The notes under the pieces: generated by a model
Told to the model about the DNA's origin: nothing
Seen by the model: the letters and a program-made list of their open reading frames with translations, nothing else
Database searches by the model: none
Position numbers and translations under genes: made by a program
Shown: positions 11,838 through 28,260 of the stretch, piece after piece
Numbering within the stretch: position 1 is the first letter of the stretch
Layout: each line of letters opens with the position of its first letter
Assembly: GCF_021018895.1 (NCBI RefSeq)
Contig: NC_079384.1
Span: 14,585,140-14,649,139 of the forward strand
Origin: Seriola aureovittata
Lineage: Eukaryota; Chordata; Actinopteri; Carangiformes; Carangidae
Length of the DNA stretch: 64,000 bases
Direction of reading: 5' to 3'

Positions 11838-12671
11838 GTACAATGAGATATACGGCTCCCGGATTGGGTTCCACCAGCTATCTGTAAATCCAACACTAAA
11901 TTTGTGTGTGAAGTCCTTAAATTAAGTTAACTACTGGCTAAATTTGGTTACACCAATAAAACAAGAAGAAAGTTGTGTTTTAATGGTGCAACTTTAGTAA
12001 TGTCCAATCAAAAGCAACAAGCTACAACATCAAAAATGTAGCATTACTAGATGTTACATAACTACCAAAAATAATAGTTTAATTGACAAATACAATACTA
12101 AACTTAAATATCAATACTTGTTAAATGTTGGTATGACTTTGTTTTGTCTGTATAAATGTGTGATTCAGGGTTAATAGTATTCATACAGTTCAGGGACTCT
12201 GGGAAATATCCAATTATGCTAACCAAACCAACACTTTTTGGTAATTTAGTTCAACATCATTAGTTTATTATTTTGTGAAATGTAATTAAAAATTTTCCCA
12301 CTTTACATATTTAAAAAAACAAAACGTTTTTGAAACCAGTCCATGATTACAAGCCAACGGTGGCTTCATTAATTGGCGTCATTTAGCAACGCAACATTTA
12401 GCCTACAAAAGCAGTTATTGGGTGTAAATATTTAGTAGAAACTGAGTTCTATGTAAGAACTTGTTTGTGTGAAGCAATCTTTTAATTTGGCGAATTTTAA
12501 AGCTCCACTTAGTAAACACTACCCTCGCTTTGTAATAACTATGCTAAGTTTGAAACTTAGGAACAGCTGGAGTCACTGGCTTCTGGTGACCTACAGTAGT
12601 GCTGCATGTTCAGGCTGTGTTTTCTCTCTGTTCTGTGAATCACCACTGAGAGACTGTTTTTCTGTCTGCAG
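11838..12671 (+). other. intron (834 bp), apparently absent from mammalian GRIN2 genes
   Basis: Phase-0 intron between RMLQQ and VDSQVLL, AT-rich. I see no repeat or other feature in it apart from the acceptor tract near 12650-12671. Confidence 0.7.
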
Positions 12672-13012
12672 GTGGACTCTCAGGTCCTGCTGGTATATTG
12701 CTCCTACGAGGAGGCGCAGTACTTGTTCCATCAGGCAGCTGAGGTGGGCCTGCTGGGGCCAGGCTACATCTGGATCCTCCCCAGCCTGGCCGTGGGCAAC
12801 CCCGACAGCCCTCCACCTGTCAGCTTCCCTGTTGGCGTGATTGGTGTAATTACAGACCAGTGGAGGAAAAGCTTGCGGCAGAGGGTGAGGGAGGGAGTCG
12901 CCATCGTAGCCAAAGGGGCCGAAAGCTTCAAGAAACAGTACGGTTTTATTCCTGAGGGTCATGGCGACTGCAACAAGCCGGCTAAACAGTCAGACAACAA
13001 TACTCTTTTCAG
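12672..13012 (+). CDS. grin2c: grin2c exon: amino-terminal domain second lobe, VDSQVLLVYCS to NNTLF
   Basis: 341 nt, entering in phase 0 and leaving two bases (AG) of a split arginine codon; donor GTGAGT at 13013. VYCSYEEAQYLFHQAAEVGL, GPGYIWILPSLAVG, FPVGVIGVITDQWRKSLRQ and VREGVAIVAKGAESF align in order with GluN2C (VAYCSREEAEVLF, GPGHVWLVPNLALG, FPVGLISVVTESWRLSLRQ). It covers most of the second lobe of the amino-terminal domain. The phase-2 end matches the end of the 593-nt mammalian exon I recall, and 66+189+341 = 596 nt equals that length plus one codon. Confidence 0.95.
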
Positions 13013-13494
13013 GTGAGTCATACTTTTGTTAGCCTGAATACAAGTTGAATGAATTGTTGTAGACAATTCTGATGCATAGACAGGAGAGCACAACTTTAGC
13101 TTTCAAACTTCTCACATGAGCTCACCAGTACACAACATTAAGTAAAAGTATTTTGAGCCACTTTTGCCTGTGGTCTGAAATGCAAATTTACCTGGATTCA
13201 TTATTCACATCCCAGTCTGTCATGGACGTATCAGTGAAATCACTCAGCAGAAACACCCTGCCCTCGACCAATCAGCTGCCTCTATCATCCCGTAATGAGC
13301 TACTTCCAGTCACCCACATTACATTAAGGCCTCCCAGGGGAACTTTAGGTTTAATTAGGACATGATCATTATGTGTGTTTATCTGTGGACATGAATATGC
13401 AAATTCTAGTGTGATGTAGAATCAGAGTCCCTTGATTGCGTACTATATACTTTCGCTGTATGTGTTGAAGAGTTTGTGTTTCTACGAGTTGCAG
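13013..13494 (+). other. intron (482 bp)
   Basis: Ordinary intron with acceptor GTTGCAG before 13495. No repeat or gene was recognised in it. Confidence 0.8.
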
Positions 13495-13609
13495 GCACAT
13501 GCTGAACGTTACGTGGGAAAGGAGAGATCTGTCGTTCAACAACCAAGGCTTCCTCTCCAACCCATCCATGGTCATCATTGCTTTGGACCGGGAGAGACTT
13601 TGGGACAAG
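13495..13609 (+). CDS. grin2c: grin2c exon: end of the amino-terminal domain, HMLNVTW to RERLWDK
   Basis: 115 nt; the first base completes the arginine begun in the previous exon, and the exon ends in phase 0 at GACAAG before [20 protein letters not shown] matches the GluN2C LLNVTWEGRDFSF segment, with an N-glycosylation sequon NVT, and [16 protein letters not shown] matches the following strand. Its length equals the corresponding mammalian GRIN2 exon (115 nt as I recall). Confidence 0.95.
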
Positions 13610-17675
<4,066 letters not shown>

Positions 17676-17887
17676 GTGGGTACGTACGCTCGGGGGATCC
17701 TCCAGGTCCGCTACCCTGTTTGGCCTCGGTATGGCAGCTTCCTGGAGCACGTGTCTGATGATCGTCACCTGACTGTGGCAACGCTGGAGGAACATCCCTT
17801 CGTCATGGTGGAGCACGTGGACCCTGGCACCGGCACATGTGTCCGCAACACGGTGCCCTGCAGGCGTCAGTCCAATCAAACGGAGAG
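17676..17887 (+). CDS. grin2c: grin2c exon: linker and start of ligand-binding lobe S1
   Basis: 212 nt, phase 0 in, two bases of a serine codon out (AG before GTACAG at 17888). [53 protein letters not shown] and the N-glycosylation sequon NQT match GluN2[28 protein letters not shown] and [12 protein letters not shown]. It encodes the start of the glutamate-binding clamshell (S1) and its first disulfide cysteines. Mammalian counterparts are a few codons shorter or longer at the variable linker. Confidence 0.95.
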
Positions 17888-18064
17888 GTACAGATAGCAA
17901 CACAAACACATGTACACCTTTTTACATCTGCTCATACATGCTGATTTAAACATTATGCAGTTGAGACACAGATACAGGCAGGGCTATGTATTGAACCCAA
18001 AACATTTTTGTGCCAGCTGAAATGTGTCAGTAGCACTGGGTATTGAAAACTGTCATGTACCAAA

Positions 18065-18178
18065 AGCTGGAAATGGCATGCTACTCCCATGTCTGTCCAT
18101 TAAATATAAGCTCAGCAGTTGGTTAGCTTAGCTTAGCATAAAGACCTGAAACTGGGAAACAGCTGGCCTGTTTTTCAC
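18065..18178 (+). repeat. TTAGCTTAGC interspersed family, copy
   Basis: Contains CTACTCCCATGTCTGTCCAT, then GGTTAGCTTAGCTTAGCATA and AAGACCTGAAACTGGGAAAC. The same core is at 42.02 kb on the same strand and at 47.2 kb in reverse. Confidence 0.65.
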
Positions 18179-18205
18179 AGCGCTGACACTTTGAAAAACC
18201 TTAAA

Positions 18206-18240
18206 GAGGAGGAGGAGGAGGAAGAGGAGGAGGAGGGGGG
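18206..18240. repeat. GGA trinucleotide run
   Basis: AGGAGG-type purine run with one AGA interruption, ending in a G-run. Confidence 0.85.
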
Positions 18241-18583
18241 ATAATGTGAAGCTGGTCTTGGCCAGGGAAAAGAGGGCAGCATGGAGGTTTGATTTGAGGT
18301 AAAAGTGTTTGTAGCAGTAGCATTATGTTGACTTGCCAGTGTATTGTGTGTCATGTTGAGTTCTGAGTGTCTGGTTTGTAAAGGTGGGTTGTAGCAACCG
18401 TTATTTTGTCTTAATTTTGATGCAGCCGGAATTGGCATTCGGTGGACGAGTCTCATTTTACTGTCTCGAGCACCAACACCTTATTTCTATGTCTCTCTCA
18501 CGATTGTCTTTTGTTTTTCTGCTTGGATAGCCCACAATCTGTCACACTGTCCTCTTCTGCAGGTTCAGTTTGCTCTGCTGCCT

Positions 18584-18975
18584 TTAAAGGAGCTATTTTG
18601 TAAGTTTTGCTCTTTCTACATAGTCAGTGTTAGCATTAACAGTTATTTACTTACCAGTGTAGACAAAATGCTGCAAGTTCAGCATCAAACTTCATTCTTT
18701 TACTCACCAACAGCTGTCTCCAGTGGAGGAAAGAAACACGTTAACATGTTAACTCTTGTCTCTATCACGTCTTTTTTTCTACTGAAGTTAGCACGCTAAC
18801 CAGCTAGCCATGGCCCGTTTTGTTTCTGTCCCCTTCTGATAGCGACTCACCGTAGCCTCCAGTCTGCCATGAAGACATAGTGCTGCCCAGAAATCCTATT
18901 TCATATTTCACGCCACCTGCATCCAGCAAGAAACCTAGTTCAGCAGCAGAGAAAACTGACAAATAGCCCCTTTAA
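18584..18975. mobile_element. TTAA-flanked short inverted-repeat element (MITE-like), copy A
   Basis: Starts TTAAAGGAGCTATTTTG and ends CAAATAGCCCCTTTAA, so the ends are reverse complements with about one mismatch over 16 bp and a TTAA on each side. The interior shares AAGTTAGCACGCTAACCAGC and the following AGTCTGCC.TGAAGA phrase with copy B at 43.2 kb. No transposase is encoded, so it is a non-autonomous DNA element. TTAA target sites are typical of piggyBac-type transposases, but the termini do not obviously match piggyBac. Confidence 0.75.
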
Positions 18976-21593
18976 ACTGCAACTCTTTGTGCAAACTTTC
19001 CATTATTCTGAGCATTTCCAGACCTTCTCATCCATGTTGACTTTTGTTAAATAAAAAAATGTTTAGAATAACATTATATATTTCAAAGTGAAGCGTCATT
19101 TTGGTATCAGTAGAGAAAGTCAGGTATTGTGTCGGCACCAGTGTGGAAACATTTAAATAATACCCAGTGCTACACACAGACATCTGCACCCTCCCTCTCA
19201 GTTTCTCTGCCCTAGTTTAGTTCTGAGTAGACACTGCAAACCTCTTCACTTCATTAAACACAGAGTAATTGTGTGTGCTGAGTGTCTAAGCACTTTAAAA
19301 ACACACCTCTGGTGTCAAACTCAGATCACAGCATGGCAGAAAACAGTCATTAAACAGCTATTACCTCTGACTGCCTACAACTGGTGCTCACCAGGAATAC
19401 ACAATGTCTTCATTATGTTCAAACAAACACAGACAATAGAAACACTAGTCTGTCGTAAATCTAATGGCAGATCTGACAAAGTATCAACCGCTCTGTCAGC
19501 TTAGCTTTATGGTTCCACTCCGAGAAACCACATAATATATGTTACAACCACAGCTGGGAAACATGATCCTTATTTAAAATACTTGACAGTCTCTTTCCTT
19601 AGCTGATCAGTACTTTTAGCACACATTATAATTTACATGTCAGCTACACCTCACTAGCTTACGAGATGAAAAATAGGAGGTTAAAATCAGGACTAAACAC
19701 TTTTACCAAAGCCTGTCTGTGATGCATAAAACCTAATATGAATCAATAATGTTGAGAAATGCATACAGCTTTCCGATCACAGACATATTACGATATATTA
19801 CTTTCTATTAGGTATCTCTTTAGTAGCAATTCTTGGCTTGGATAATTGATCTTGAATTTTCAGTTTAGCTGTTTGTCATCGCGTGATGCTGTTGTCATGG
19901 CCACACCTAGGGGTGTCTCCTCTGGACGATTCTTTCAAGGATGTTTCTCATTAAGCAATCATGTATTCTCTTTGTTTGTCGATTGGAAGTTAAACTTCAC
20001 CTATCTATATGAACTGTCACATCCACTACTATTGTTTACACTGATGATGGCTTATAACTGAAACGCATTCGTTCTTTGCCCCACATTAAACAAGAGGACC
20101 ATCTGCACGACTGTGCACCCAAGTCATTGCTGGAGTGTTTGGAGTTGTGCATGTGTATGTGTAGTGTAATGTGCAGCACACCAAGAATCTATTAATCATC
20201 TTTAATTCTGACCAGAGGACACACATCATGTTCTGAATACCAACAAATGCAGGAATCACCATGAGAACAGATACAACTTTAATGTTGTTCTGTCTAACCT
20301 GCCACATGTCACTGCAGTGGTTTGGTAATTTATTTAAAGGTCTTCACAAACACATTTTTTTCTGTATGCTGATGTTTTCTTGCTGTTGCTATTGCTGTTG
20401 GCAAGAGACTTCCTCACCCCAACCTTCACCCACTGTAACACTTTCATTTCACTCTGGAGGTTTGTTACTTCTAACTTAATTCCCACTGGAAGATTTTCTC
20501 TCTGCCTGTTATTGATCATGTTGCTATGTATTCATGCTGCTGTGTTGTTTATTTGCAGCGGGGTAGCACCATACTGAACGTACAGCCAACCCAACTTTTA
20601 CAGATAAGTTTGTGTTGCAGTTAACACACCAAGGCAAATATTTTTTGAATGATATATTCGAAGATCTGAAGCAATCACTGCTTCAATCTTTCTTCATTCT
20701 GACATTCAAAAGCAGATAAAATGCCTCCCTTTTTATTATTATGTATAAAAGGAAAAAGTCAAACAACATTTAGCTGCTGCCTCACATTATTAAACAAAAT
20801 ACACAACAAGTAAATCCTGCAGCACATGCAACCTTCAGACATGTTACTCAAGTTCATTCATTTAACACGGACTTTTATGAAAAAAGGTGAATGATCAACA
20901 GCTCAACAGAGTGCTTTTATGGTAGTAAAGTGTCCTTGAGCCCAAAGGAATATTTAATCATTTTGCGAATTATGCCTTATTCTTTTTCTTGCATAGAGTT
21001 TATTTAGCAGGGACCATACACAGCTATAAGTAAGATTTGGGGAAGCTTATATAAATGAGTTCAAAAGGTATCAGGTTTCACATGTGACCTCCTTTGTGAA
21101 ATTCAGTGACCCCATTGTCATTCTGGAGGCAGTGTGCGCGTTTATAAAACACTCAGACATCCCTGCACCAGCGTGTGCAGTAATAACAACTGGGCCACTA
21201 TTTCTAGTCATCTTGAAAAAACAAAAGCGAAATACAAAATTATTATTTCATTTTTATTTCATTTTAATTTAAATGCAAAACTGCTTTTGTAATTTTCTTT
21301 CAGAAATTGTCAGTGCTGAACATACTGATGTCTGTCTATCAAACAGGAGACCTCCACAGCCTCCAGTGGAACTGTCTGTGGTGAACACAGACTGTGGCAT
21401 CAATACTACAATGGCTACATGCTCCCTGCACTGCATCTTCTTTGTCTTCAATATTTGAAGTGACATTTGTGTTGTATCTTTGTACAGCAAGGAAAGGAGT
21501 GTTCCCCTAAAACAGTAAAACAACAGGTTTGGGGAGAAATGTCCACACAATACACAAAGTCCTGTGTGCGCACGTGTGTGTGCATGTGGGCTT

Positions 21594-21790
21594 GTTTTTC
21601 TATATCCGTTGGGTCTGTGGGGACCAAAATTGTGGACCCCAGATGTTTAAATAACTGTTTGAGGGTTAAGAGATAGTGGTTATCCATTCAGTTGTGATGG
21701 TTATGGTTAGGCTAAGGGGCCAGGGAATGCATTATTTGAATGACAGGTCCCCACAAATATGGTAAGACAAAGGTGTGTATGTGTGTGAGG
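21594..21790. repeat. interspersed repeat with GGGGACC/GGTCCCC ends
   Basis: Starts TGTGGGGACCAAAATTGTGG and ends near GACAGGTCCCCACAAATATG, followed by GTGTGTATGTGTGTG. The outer parts are partly reverse complementary (GTGGGGACC and GGTCCCCAC). Related phrases occur near 56.64-56.80 kb. Confidence 0.6.
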
Positions 21791-22702
21791 GTATGTATCG
21801 CTTATGCAGATTGCAGAGCTGACCATGGCTGGCACATTAATTATAGAGAGAAATATGTAACGGTGGTTGTTGGGTGCGATGGCACATTGATTGCCAGTAA
21901 AGAAGATTTATCTGTCCAACATGGGGACATCTGTCATAGCATGGGACAATGTTATCCCATCCTACCCTCTTTCTGTTTCTCTTTCACCATTTCTCTCCGG
22001 CTGGCATGTCCCATTTGGACGGCGACCAACAAAAAGGGAGAAGGAAAGAGAGAGGGAGACAAGACTGCTGCTATATAAATCAGTTAATCTTGCTGTTGTG
22101 TCTGAGCAGCTTCCTTGCTGAGCAGATGTTTAGCATGATTAAAACTTTTTGTCTTGCTCATTAAAAACCCTTTCTATAGCCAGATAAGGGCTTCTTTTGC
22201 CAGAGAGCTGAGCTGATTAAGAGCAGGAATTCCACACTAAAATCCAACTATGGAAATCTTGGTTATATGATATAGTAACATGCAGTGAGCAGATGGTAAT
22301 GTAAACTTGTGCAGAACAACTGGATTAATGAAATGTTAATAAGTGATTTGGTAGAAAATTAATCAGCAAAAATTTTGATAATTGTTAATTGTTTAAATAA
22401 TTTCATCAGCAAAAATACAAGGGAATTAAAAAAGCTAAAATTGACGGTTGCATTTGGACGGCTGCCACCCTTCGCTACAGAAAGGGCATAGCTACTACTT
22501 CCTGCATTGGCACTGAACATTAACATAGCATTTAAAATGTCTAGAGTCATCCAATATGAAAGGAATTCTGAGGGATACTGGGCTGCTTGTGCGCATAGGT
22601 TTTGTGCTCTGATGGTCTGGGTGACTTAATCATAGTTTCTTAATTTTTAATTAAAGGAAATCTTAATGCTACATCATACAATGATATATTAGACAGTAGT
22701 GA

Positions 22703-23316
22703 GTTCTGAACTTTGTGGCACCAGTTTGGAAGGAATTCTATGGAGGAATCTGACTGATTTGACCACAAACAGTGCTGTCCATTTCCTGTGTCAAATCAAC
22801 AGTCGACCCACTTTTTTTAAGCGTGACAACGATCGTTCCGAGACCTTAAACCGCTGGGTTATTACTGCAGCCACACTGAAAAGGTCCCCTAACTTTAATA
22901 AAGTAGTAATTTTAAGCCGAACGACAATATTTCCTTTTACTTAATCAAGTCAATTTGGTGCTAGATGCGAAGCAAACGTTAACCAGAGAGTTGTGACGTC
23001 ATAATGGATTTATTTTTGTGTATGTTGACTTGGCGATAGTGGCGTCACATCAGTGAATATTTCTATGTGTTGTTCTAAAGGGCAGTTACAAACGAGATAT
23101 TTTATTAATTCATTTGGAGGACTTGTTGTTCTTATGGCTGAAGTGGTGCAGATCCCTGTGGCCATGTTCCAAGATCTGGTGGAAAACCTTCCCAGAGGAG
23201 CGAAGGCTCTTACAGCGACAGATTAAGGACCATGGTTTTGAATAAGATGTTTAACAATCACATACTGGTGTAATGTCCAGGTGTCTGTATACTTTTGGTC
23301 ATGTACGGTAGTGTGT
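22703..23316 (+). pseudogene. Tc1/mariner-like transposase relic, interrupted
   Basis: At 22706-22770, AACTTTGTGGCACCAGTTTGG followed by TATGGAGGAATCTGACTGA resembles an internal part of fish Tc1-like elements. At 23134-23230 the + strand encodes VQIPVAMFQDLVENLPRGAK, the C-terminal end of such transposases, and the element ends with GTCTGTATACTTTTGGTCAT, a Tc1-type terminal repeat. About 330 bp between the two parts do not fit and may be an insertion or rearrangement. It is in the opposite orientation to the 3.3-kb copy. Inactive. Confidence 0.65.
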
Positions 23317-24077
23317 CTTCCCCTTTTATAGATTAATCAAGAAGACAATCCACAGATTATTGGAAATAATAGTTTGTTGACAGTAACGGTAGCCCAGTGC
23401 TTTCTTCATCTTTCCTGCTTGATCACAGTGGTGGTAATTTCAAATATCCTCCTCTTCCTCTTCTTTCTCCTCCTCCTCAGTCTGTCCTCCTTTGCTCTTG
23501 CCCTCTTTTCCCTCCAAACTGAAGTCGCCTCTCTGTCAGGGCCTCATCTGGTTGCTCGCCTTGTGCTTCCTGTCTGCCGTTCACCTGAGAATCATCCTCT
23601 CTCGCTCTCTCTGGTCCAACTCCCTCATGGTGCTTCCCTCCACGCTGCACTAGTTTCTGGGCATTTTGTGGAGAACACACAGCACAACACAACTGCTGCT
23701 AATCCTCAGAGGATCCTGCACTGTACGTGTGTGCATGTGTTTGTGTGCGAGACGGAGAGACTCGGCCCAGTTTAACTGCGTTCGTGTGTGTGTGTGCATT
23801 GTTAGTGGAGTGTGTATAATGACGACAGGTGGCCAGCTCCTGCAGCAATTAATTAACGCTGCGTTTATCAGAGCTATTGACTCCTGTGAAAGAAGGGAGC
23901 CTTTCAAAAACACTTAGAATTTGTCTAAAATGAACACTTACACTTATGAAAATAATCAACCTCAATGTTAATTATGTGCTTGATTTTTTTTTTCCATTCA
24001 ACCTGATTTGTTCACTCTCATGCTCTCTTTATTGTCTTCAGCTCTTTTGCTGACTCATTGACATGAGGTTATCTCAA

Positions 24078-24103
24078 TCACACACACACACACACACACA
24101 AAC
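24078..24103. repeat. CA microsatellite
   Basis: Short CA run with one AAAC interruption at its right edge. Confidence 0.85.
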
Positions 24104-24462
24104 ACACTGTGACTCAGCCCTCATAGATTTTAAACCTCCACTTTGGCAGCTGGATAGATGAAGAAGCAGAAAACAAAAAAAAAAGGAGAGGGTTTTTTCC
24201 TCAGGAAGTGTGTCGACTTCATTTTTGGTCTGTCTGCTCATAACTTTCATTGTCCACTGTTGCTTGAAGCTGCTCTCCATTGTTTTTTCATTCTATTAGT
24301 TTTCACCATTTCCTGTCCTTCTGTTCTATTCTTCTACACCCCATTAAATAACGAGGCCACAGAGAGGAAGTGAGTGTGTCCCTCAAAATGCTGCACACCT
24401 TAATGGCCTTTGATTAGAGGCCACAGTCGCTCAACCATTCACTGTGGGCTCTGTCATGCTGC

Positions 24463-24519
24463 CTGTGTGTGTGTGTGTCTGTGTGTCTGTGTGTCTGTGT
24501 GTCTGTGTGTGTGTGTGTC
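24463..24519. repeat. GT/CTGT microsatellite
   Basis: GT run interrupted by four regular TCTGTG units. Confidence 0.9.
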
Positions 24520-24812
24520 AATTTTTAGTCGTCTCCTCAGTCTCTCTGAAAGACACCTTGTTAACAGACATTGATTTTAGCTAATGAACCAGCCATCGCC
24601 TGCCCTTCAGTTTGCTGTCGTAGACGATGGTCAGTGTCAGCGTCACAGCCCACGACTATTTAGCACTCACTCCCCGAAACAAAGTGAAACACAGAAGAAG
24701 AATCACAGGAGCTAAAGATAGCAACAGTCCCAGCTGCCAGAGAGGCTTTTTGATCACAAGATGTTGAGACAAAACTGTATGACTGTGCTTTTTCTCGTTC
24801 CTTCTCACACAG

Positions 24813-24981
24813 CATCATTGGCCATGCAGAGTCCTACACCAAACTGTGCTGTAAGGGCTTCTGCATAGATATCCTGAAGAAGCTGTCCCGCACCATCAAG
24901 TTCTCCTATGACCTCTACCTGGTCACCAACGGAAAACACGGCAAGCTGGTCCGTGGGATTTGGAACGGCATGATTGGGGAG
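24813..24981 (+). CDS. grin2c: grin2c exon: ligand-binding lobe S1, CCKGFC to GMIGE
   Basis: 169 nt, completing a serine codon at the 5' end and leaving in phase 0 at GAG before [23 protein letters not shown] and [13 protein letters not shown] are the nearly invariant GluN2 S1 core, with the disulfide cysteines and the histidine of NGKHGK that corresponds to glutamate-contacting His485 of GluN2[10 protein letters not shown] ends the exon. Its length equals the mammalian exon I recall (169 nt). Confidence 0.97.
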
Positions 24982-26306
24982 GTGAGAATGAGAGCAGTTA
25001 TTTAAAGGAGGAGAAAATCCCTGAATGGAGCAGCCAGTGCAGCTGTGTTTGAGTTGCTTAGTGGCCTTCTACACACAATTATTAGAGCAAGGTGTTAAAA
25101 TGTTCATCCACCAATCTGTCATCATCAGGGACCCCTGATGATATGTGCTGTACCTAGAGTCTACAAATTGCCTGCAGGTGAGGCATTTATGGAACATCTA
25201 GCGTCTGCAGATAGTCTCCATGTGGGGGTGGTTCTTCGATGGGCTTCTTTGCCTTTGGCCCCTGAGAGTCTAGGATCATCACTGATGTTAGATGCCACTG
25301 AAAACAGAAGTGAATATTGACCCACAGTTTCAGGAACGTTGCATACAGTAATAGTAACTATTCTTCAACTATCCGTTATCCATTCCAGCAAGTTGTAAAC
25401 TCCAAGTTGATATATTATCATCTTGTGAGGAGTCTCACAAGCTCGTCCTTTACTTTGTTTGTATGCTGTTTAGTGCTGGGCAGGAAGAATGTGGTTGGTT
25501 TATCAGAGCTTTTTGGCTGAACTACACATTGTCATTTTACCCATTGTTAATTTAAAAAATATTAATTGTTGCAGCTTTAACATCAAAATGACTTTAAATA
25601 AAGAATGAAAAAACTTGAACTCTTCACTGAACAACAACAAAAACAGCTGCCAGCAAATCCTTTATTGTCTGTTTAATTTCACTACACCTGCCTTCAAATC
25701 TTAAATTAGCTTTGAAGCACATGTCCCATCAAGTCGGAGCAGGAGGAAGTGTGAAAATCAGTTTGGGAATTTTTGTGCATTCAGACCAGAGGAGCAGATT
25801 ACATGCTCCTCCACCAGCTGAGAACAATACATACTACTCTGTAGATAAGGGCTTAAATCAATTGTGTCACAAAGCTAAAAAAAGACTGACTGAAAAGCAT
25901 TTATTTTGAAAAGGTTTTTATTTACTACTTTTAATTATGAAATGTTAAGTAATTGGTACAGCTGCCACACAGATCTAGTGATGTAAGTACCTCAAAGAAG
26001 TACTGAAGGACTTGTAGTAAATATATATAGTGACCTCCGCACTATAGTACAGTTGGTGGATGATAGTCATGATACATGGTGTCTTAAGTGACAAAAGCTT
26101 GGCTCAGTGTGTTTCTTTGATTCTTGGATGGGTTTTATGTAGGTGAGTGGTGTGACGCCGTGGAGCTAACACAGACTTTTCCTCCCGCACACAACGCCAC
26201 ATCAAACACAGGTGCATCTGAAAGTGAAACGTCCTGAACAGGTGTTCCTCTGGAGAGAATTCTTGCCTGTGTTTCTCTGCCTGAAGCGCTCTGCTCGGGG
26301 TCCGTA

Positions 26307-26389
<83 letters not shown>

Positions 26390-26834
26390 ATGTGCATGTG
26401 TGCTACATTTATGAAGAAAAAGATTTTTCTGCAAAATTCCAGCTTCTCAGGAAAGATACCTTGAATACGAGCACATCTGAGCTGCAGCCTTCTTCTCTTG
26501 GATGCTCAGATGATGTGAGAAATATTTTTTCTATTAATCTCTGCAGGCAGCCCTTATTGAAGTCACACTTTACTGTACAGCACAATGTGTTTACTGCATT
26601 GTGGCTTCAATGTTCAAAAGGTATTTCATGAAATTTAGAATTTGCTCTCTTTTCAACGAAGAAGAGTAGTCTGTTGGGACATTTTGTTGGGTTAAAATAT
26701 ACACATTCAGAACTCTTTTACCAACAAATAAAATACTCTGGTACAAATGCAGAATAAATACAGGAAAGGACATTTTTACACTGCTGCCCACTGTCAATGC
26801 CTCACCCATTTTATGTCTGTCTTTCTTCTCTTAG
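24982..26834 (+). other. intron (1.85 kb)
   Basis: Contains one 79-bp GT microsatellite at 26310-26388. The rest (24982-26305 and 26400-26834) is AT-rich with no recognised feature. The acceptor is TTCTCTTAG before 26835. Confidence 0.8.
26310..26388. repeat. GT dinucleotide microsatellite, about 39 units
   Basis: Uninterrupted GT run followed by CATGTGCATGTG. Confidence 0.97.
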
Positions 26835-27471
<637 letters not shown>

Positions 27472-27597
27472 AGCCCTACAGCCCAGCAGTGTGGGTCATG
27501 ATGTTTGTGATGTGCCTGACAGTCGTGGCGGTGACAGTTTTTGTGTTCGAATACTTCAGTCCAGTCGGCTACAATCGCAGTTTGGTGAGCGCCAAAG
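27472..27597 (+). CDS. grin2c: grin2c exon: pre-M1 and M1 membrane helix
   Basis: 126 nt. [19 protein letters not shown] is the pre-M1 cuff and first transmembrane helix, followed by [17 protein letters not shown]. The first residues of M1 are the 2C/2D form ([12 protein letters not shown]) rather than the 2B form (VMLLIVSAVAVF). Exon length equals the mammalian one (126 nt as I recall); it enters and leaves after one base of a codon. Confidence 0.98.
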
Positions 27598-27939
27598 GTG
27601 AGTTTCACGCCTCTTTGTTTACCTTTTAGTAGTGGAAAGTACAGTGGATGATATAGGAGTGAATGATCCCTACAGCATCATCACAATAGTAAATAGGAGA
27701 AAAGTCCAGTAAAGTCCATATTTATCCCACAGATTTCCATGTAAATCATATTTTGTTAATCTCACATATTTTGCAATGTCTGCTGTTTTCTGAGCGTAAT
27801 ATGCCAAAATATATTTAGTTATTTGTATTTACTTCATCTAAAAATATCCAGAGCTGTAAAATAAGAAAAAAAAAAGATCCATAAAATGTTTTTAATTTGC
27901 ATCTTACAAAGCATTTTCACAGTAAGCCTGTGTGCAAGC

Positions 27940-28260
27940 CGCTAAATCCAGCCCCATCTGCACATCCTGCGACGTTAAGAGTTCCTCAACAGGATTTTGG
28001 GGAGAGGGCTAATCAATCCCAGAATGCAGCGCTGACAGAGCGTGCCTTGTCTGCGGGTCCGAAAGGTCATTTTCCTGTTTTAATTAGCATTCGTCGCTGC
28101 GCTAATCGAAGTGTGATTGATGGCGGTGGCACCCTTCGTTGCTGCACATGAGCAACGGTGGCAGAGAGCGATGGAAAACGGGCCGAGGCTGTGAAATTGT
28201 TCCTGTTGTTTGGAAGTTTGCAGAAGGGCATGAGATAGCTCATGAATACTTATACGGTGA
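27940..28260. promoter_or_regulatory. candidate intronic conserved noncoding element
   Basis: Non-repetitive block with homeodomain-type cores such as TTTTAATTAGC near 28077 and GTGTGATTGATGG near 28110, the latter resembling a PBX/MEIS-type site. The composition differs from the AT-rich intron around it. There is no direct evidence of function; conservation is inferred from appearance only. Confidence 0.25.

Larger units (their letters stand above)
17888..24812 (+). other. intron (6.9 kb)
   Basis: Holds a TTAGCTTAGC-family copy (18.07-18.18 kb), a GGA-rich run, a TTAA-flanked inverted-repeat element (18.58-18.98 kb), a GGGGACC-type repeat (21.6 kb), a Tc1-like relic (22.7-23.3 kb) and short CA/GT microsatellites near 24.08 and 24.47 kb. 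19000-21580, 21800-22690 and 23320-24060 show nothing recognised. Confidence 0.8.

Noticed and set aside
12469..12962. Alternative-frame and antisense open frames over the 12672 exon
   Set aside because: They are shadows of the GluN2C coding frame, which is clearly the conserved one.
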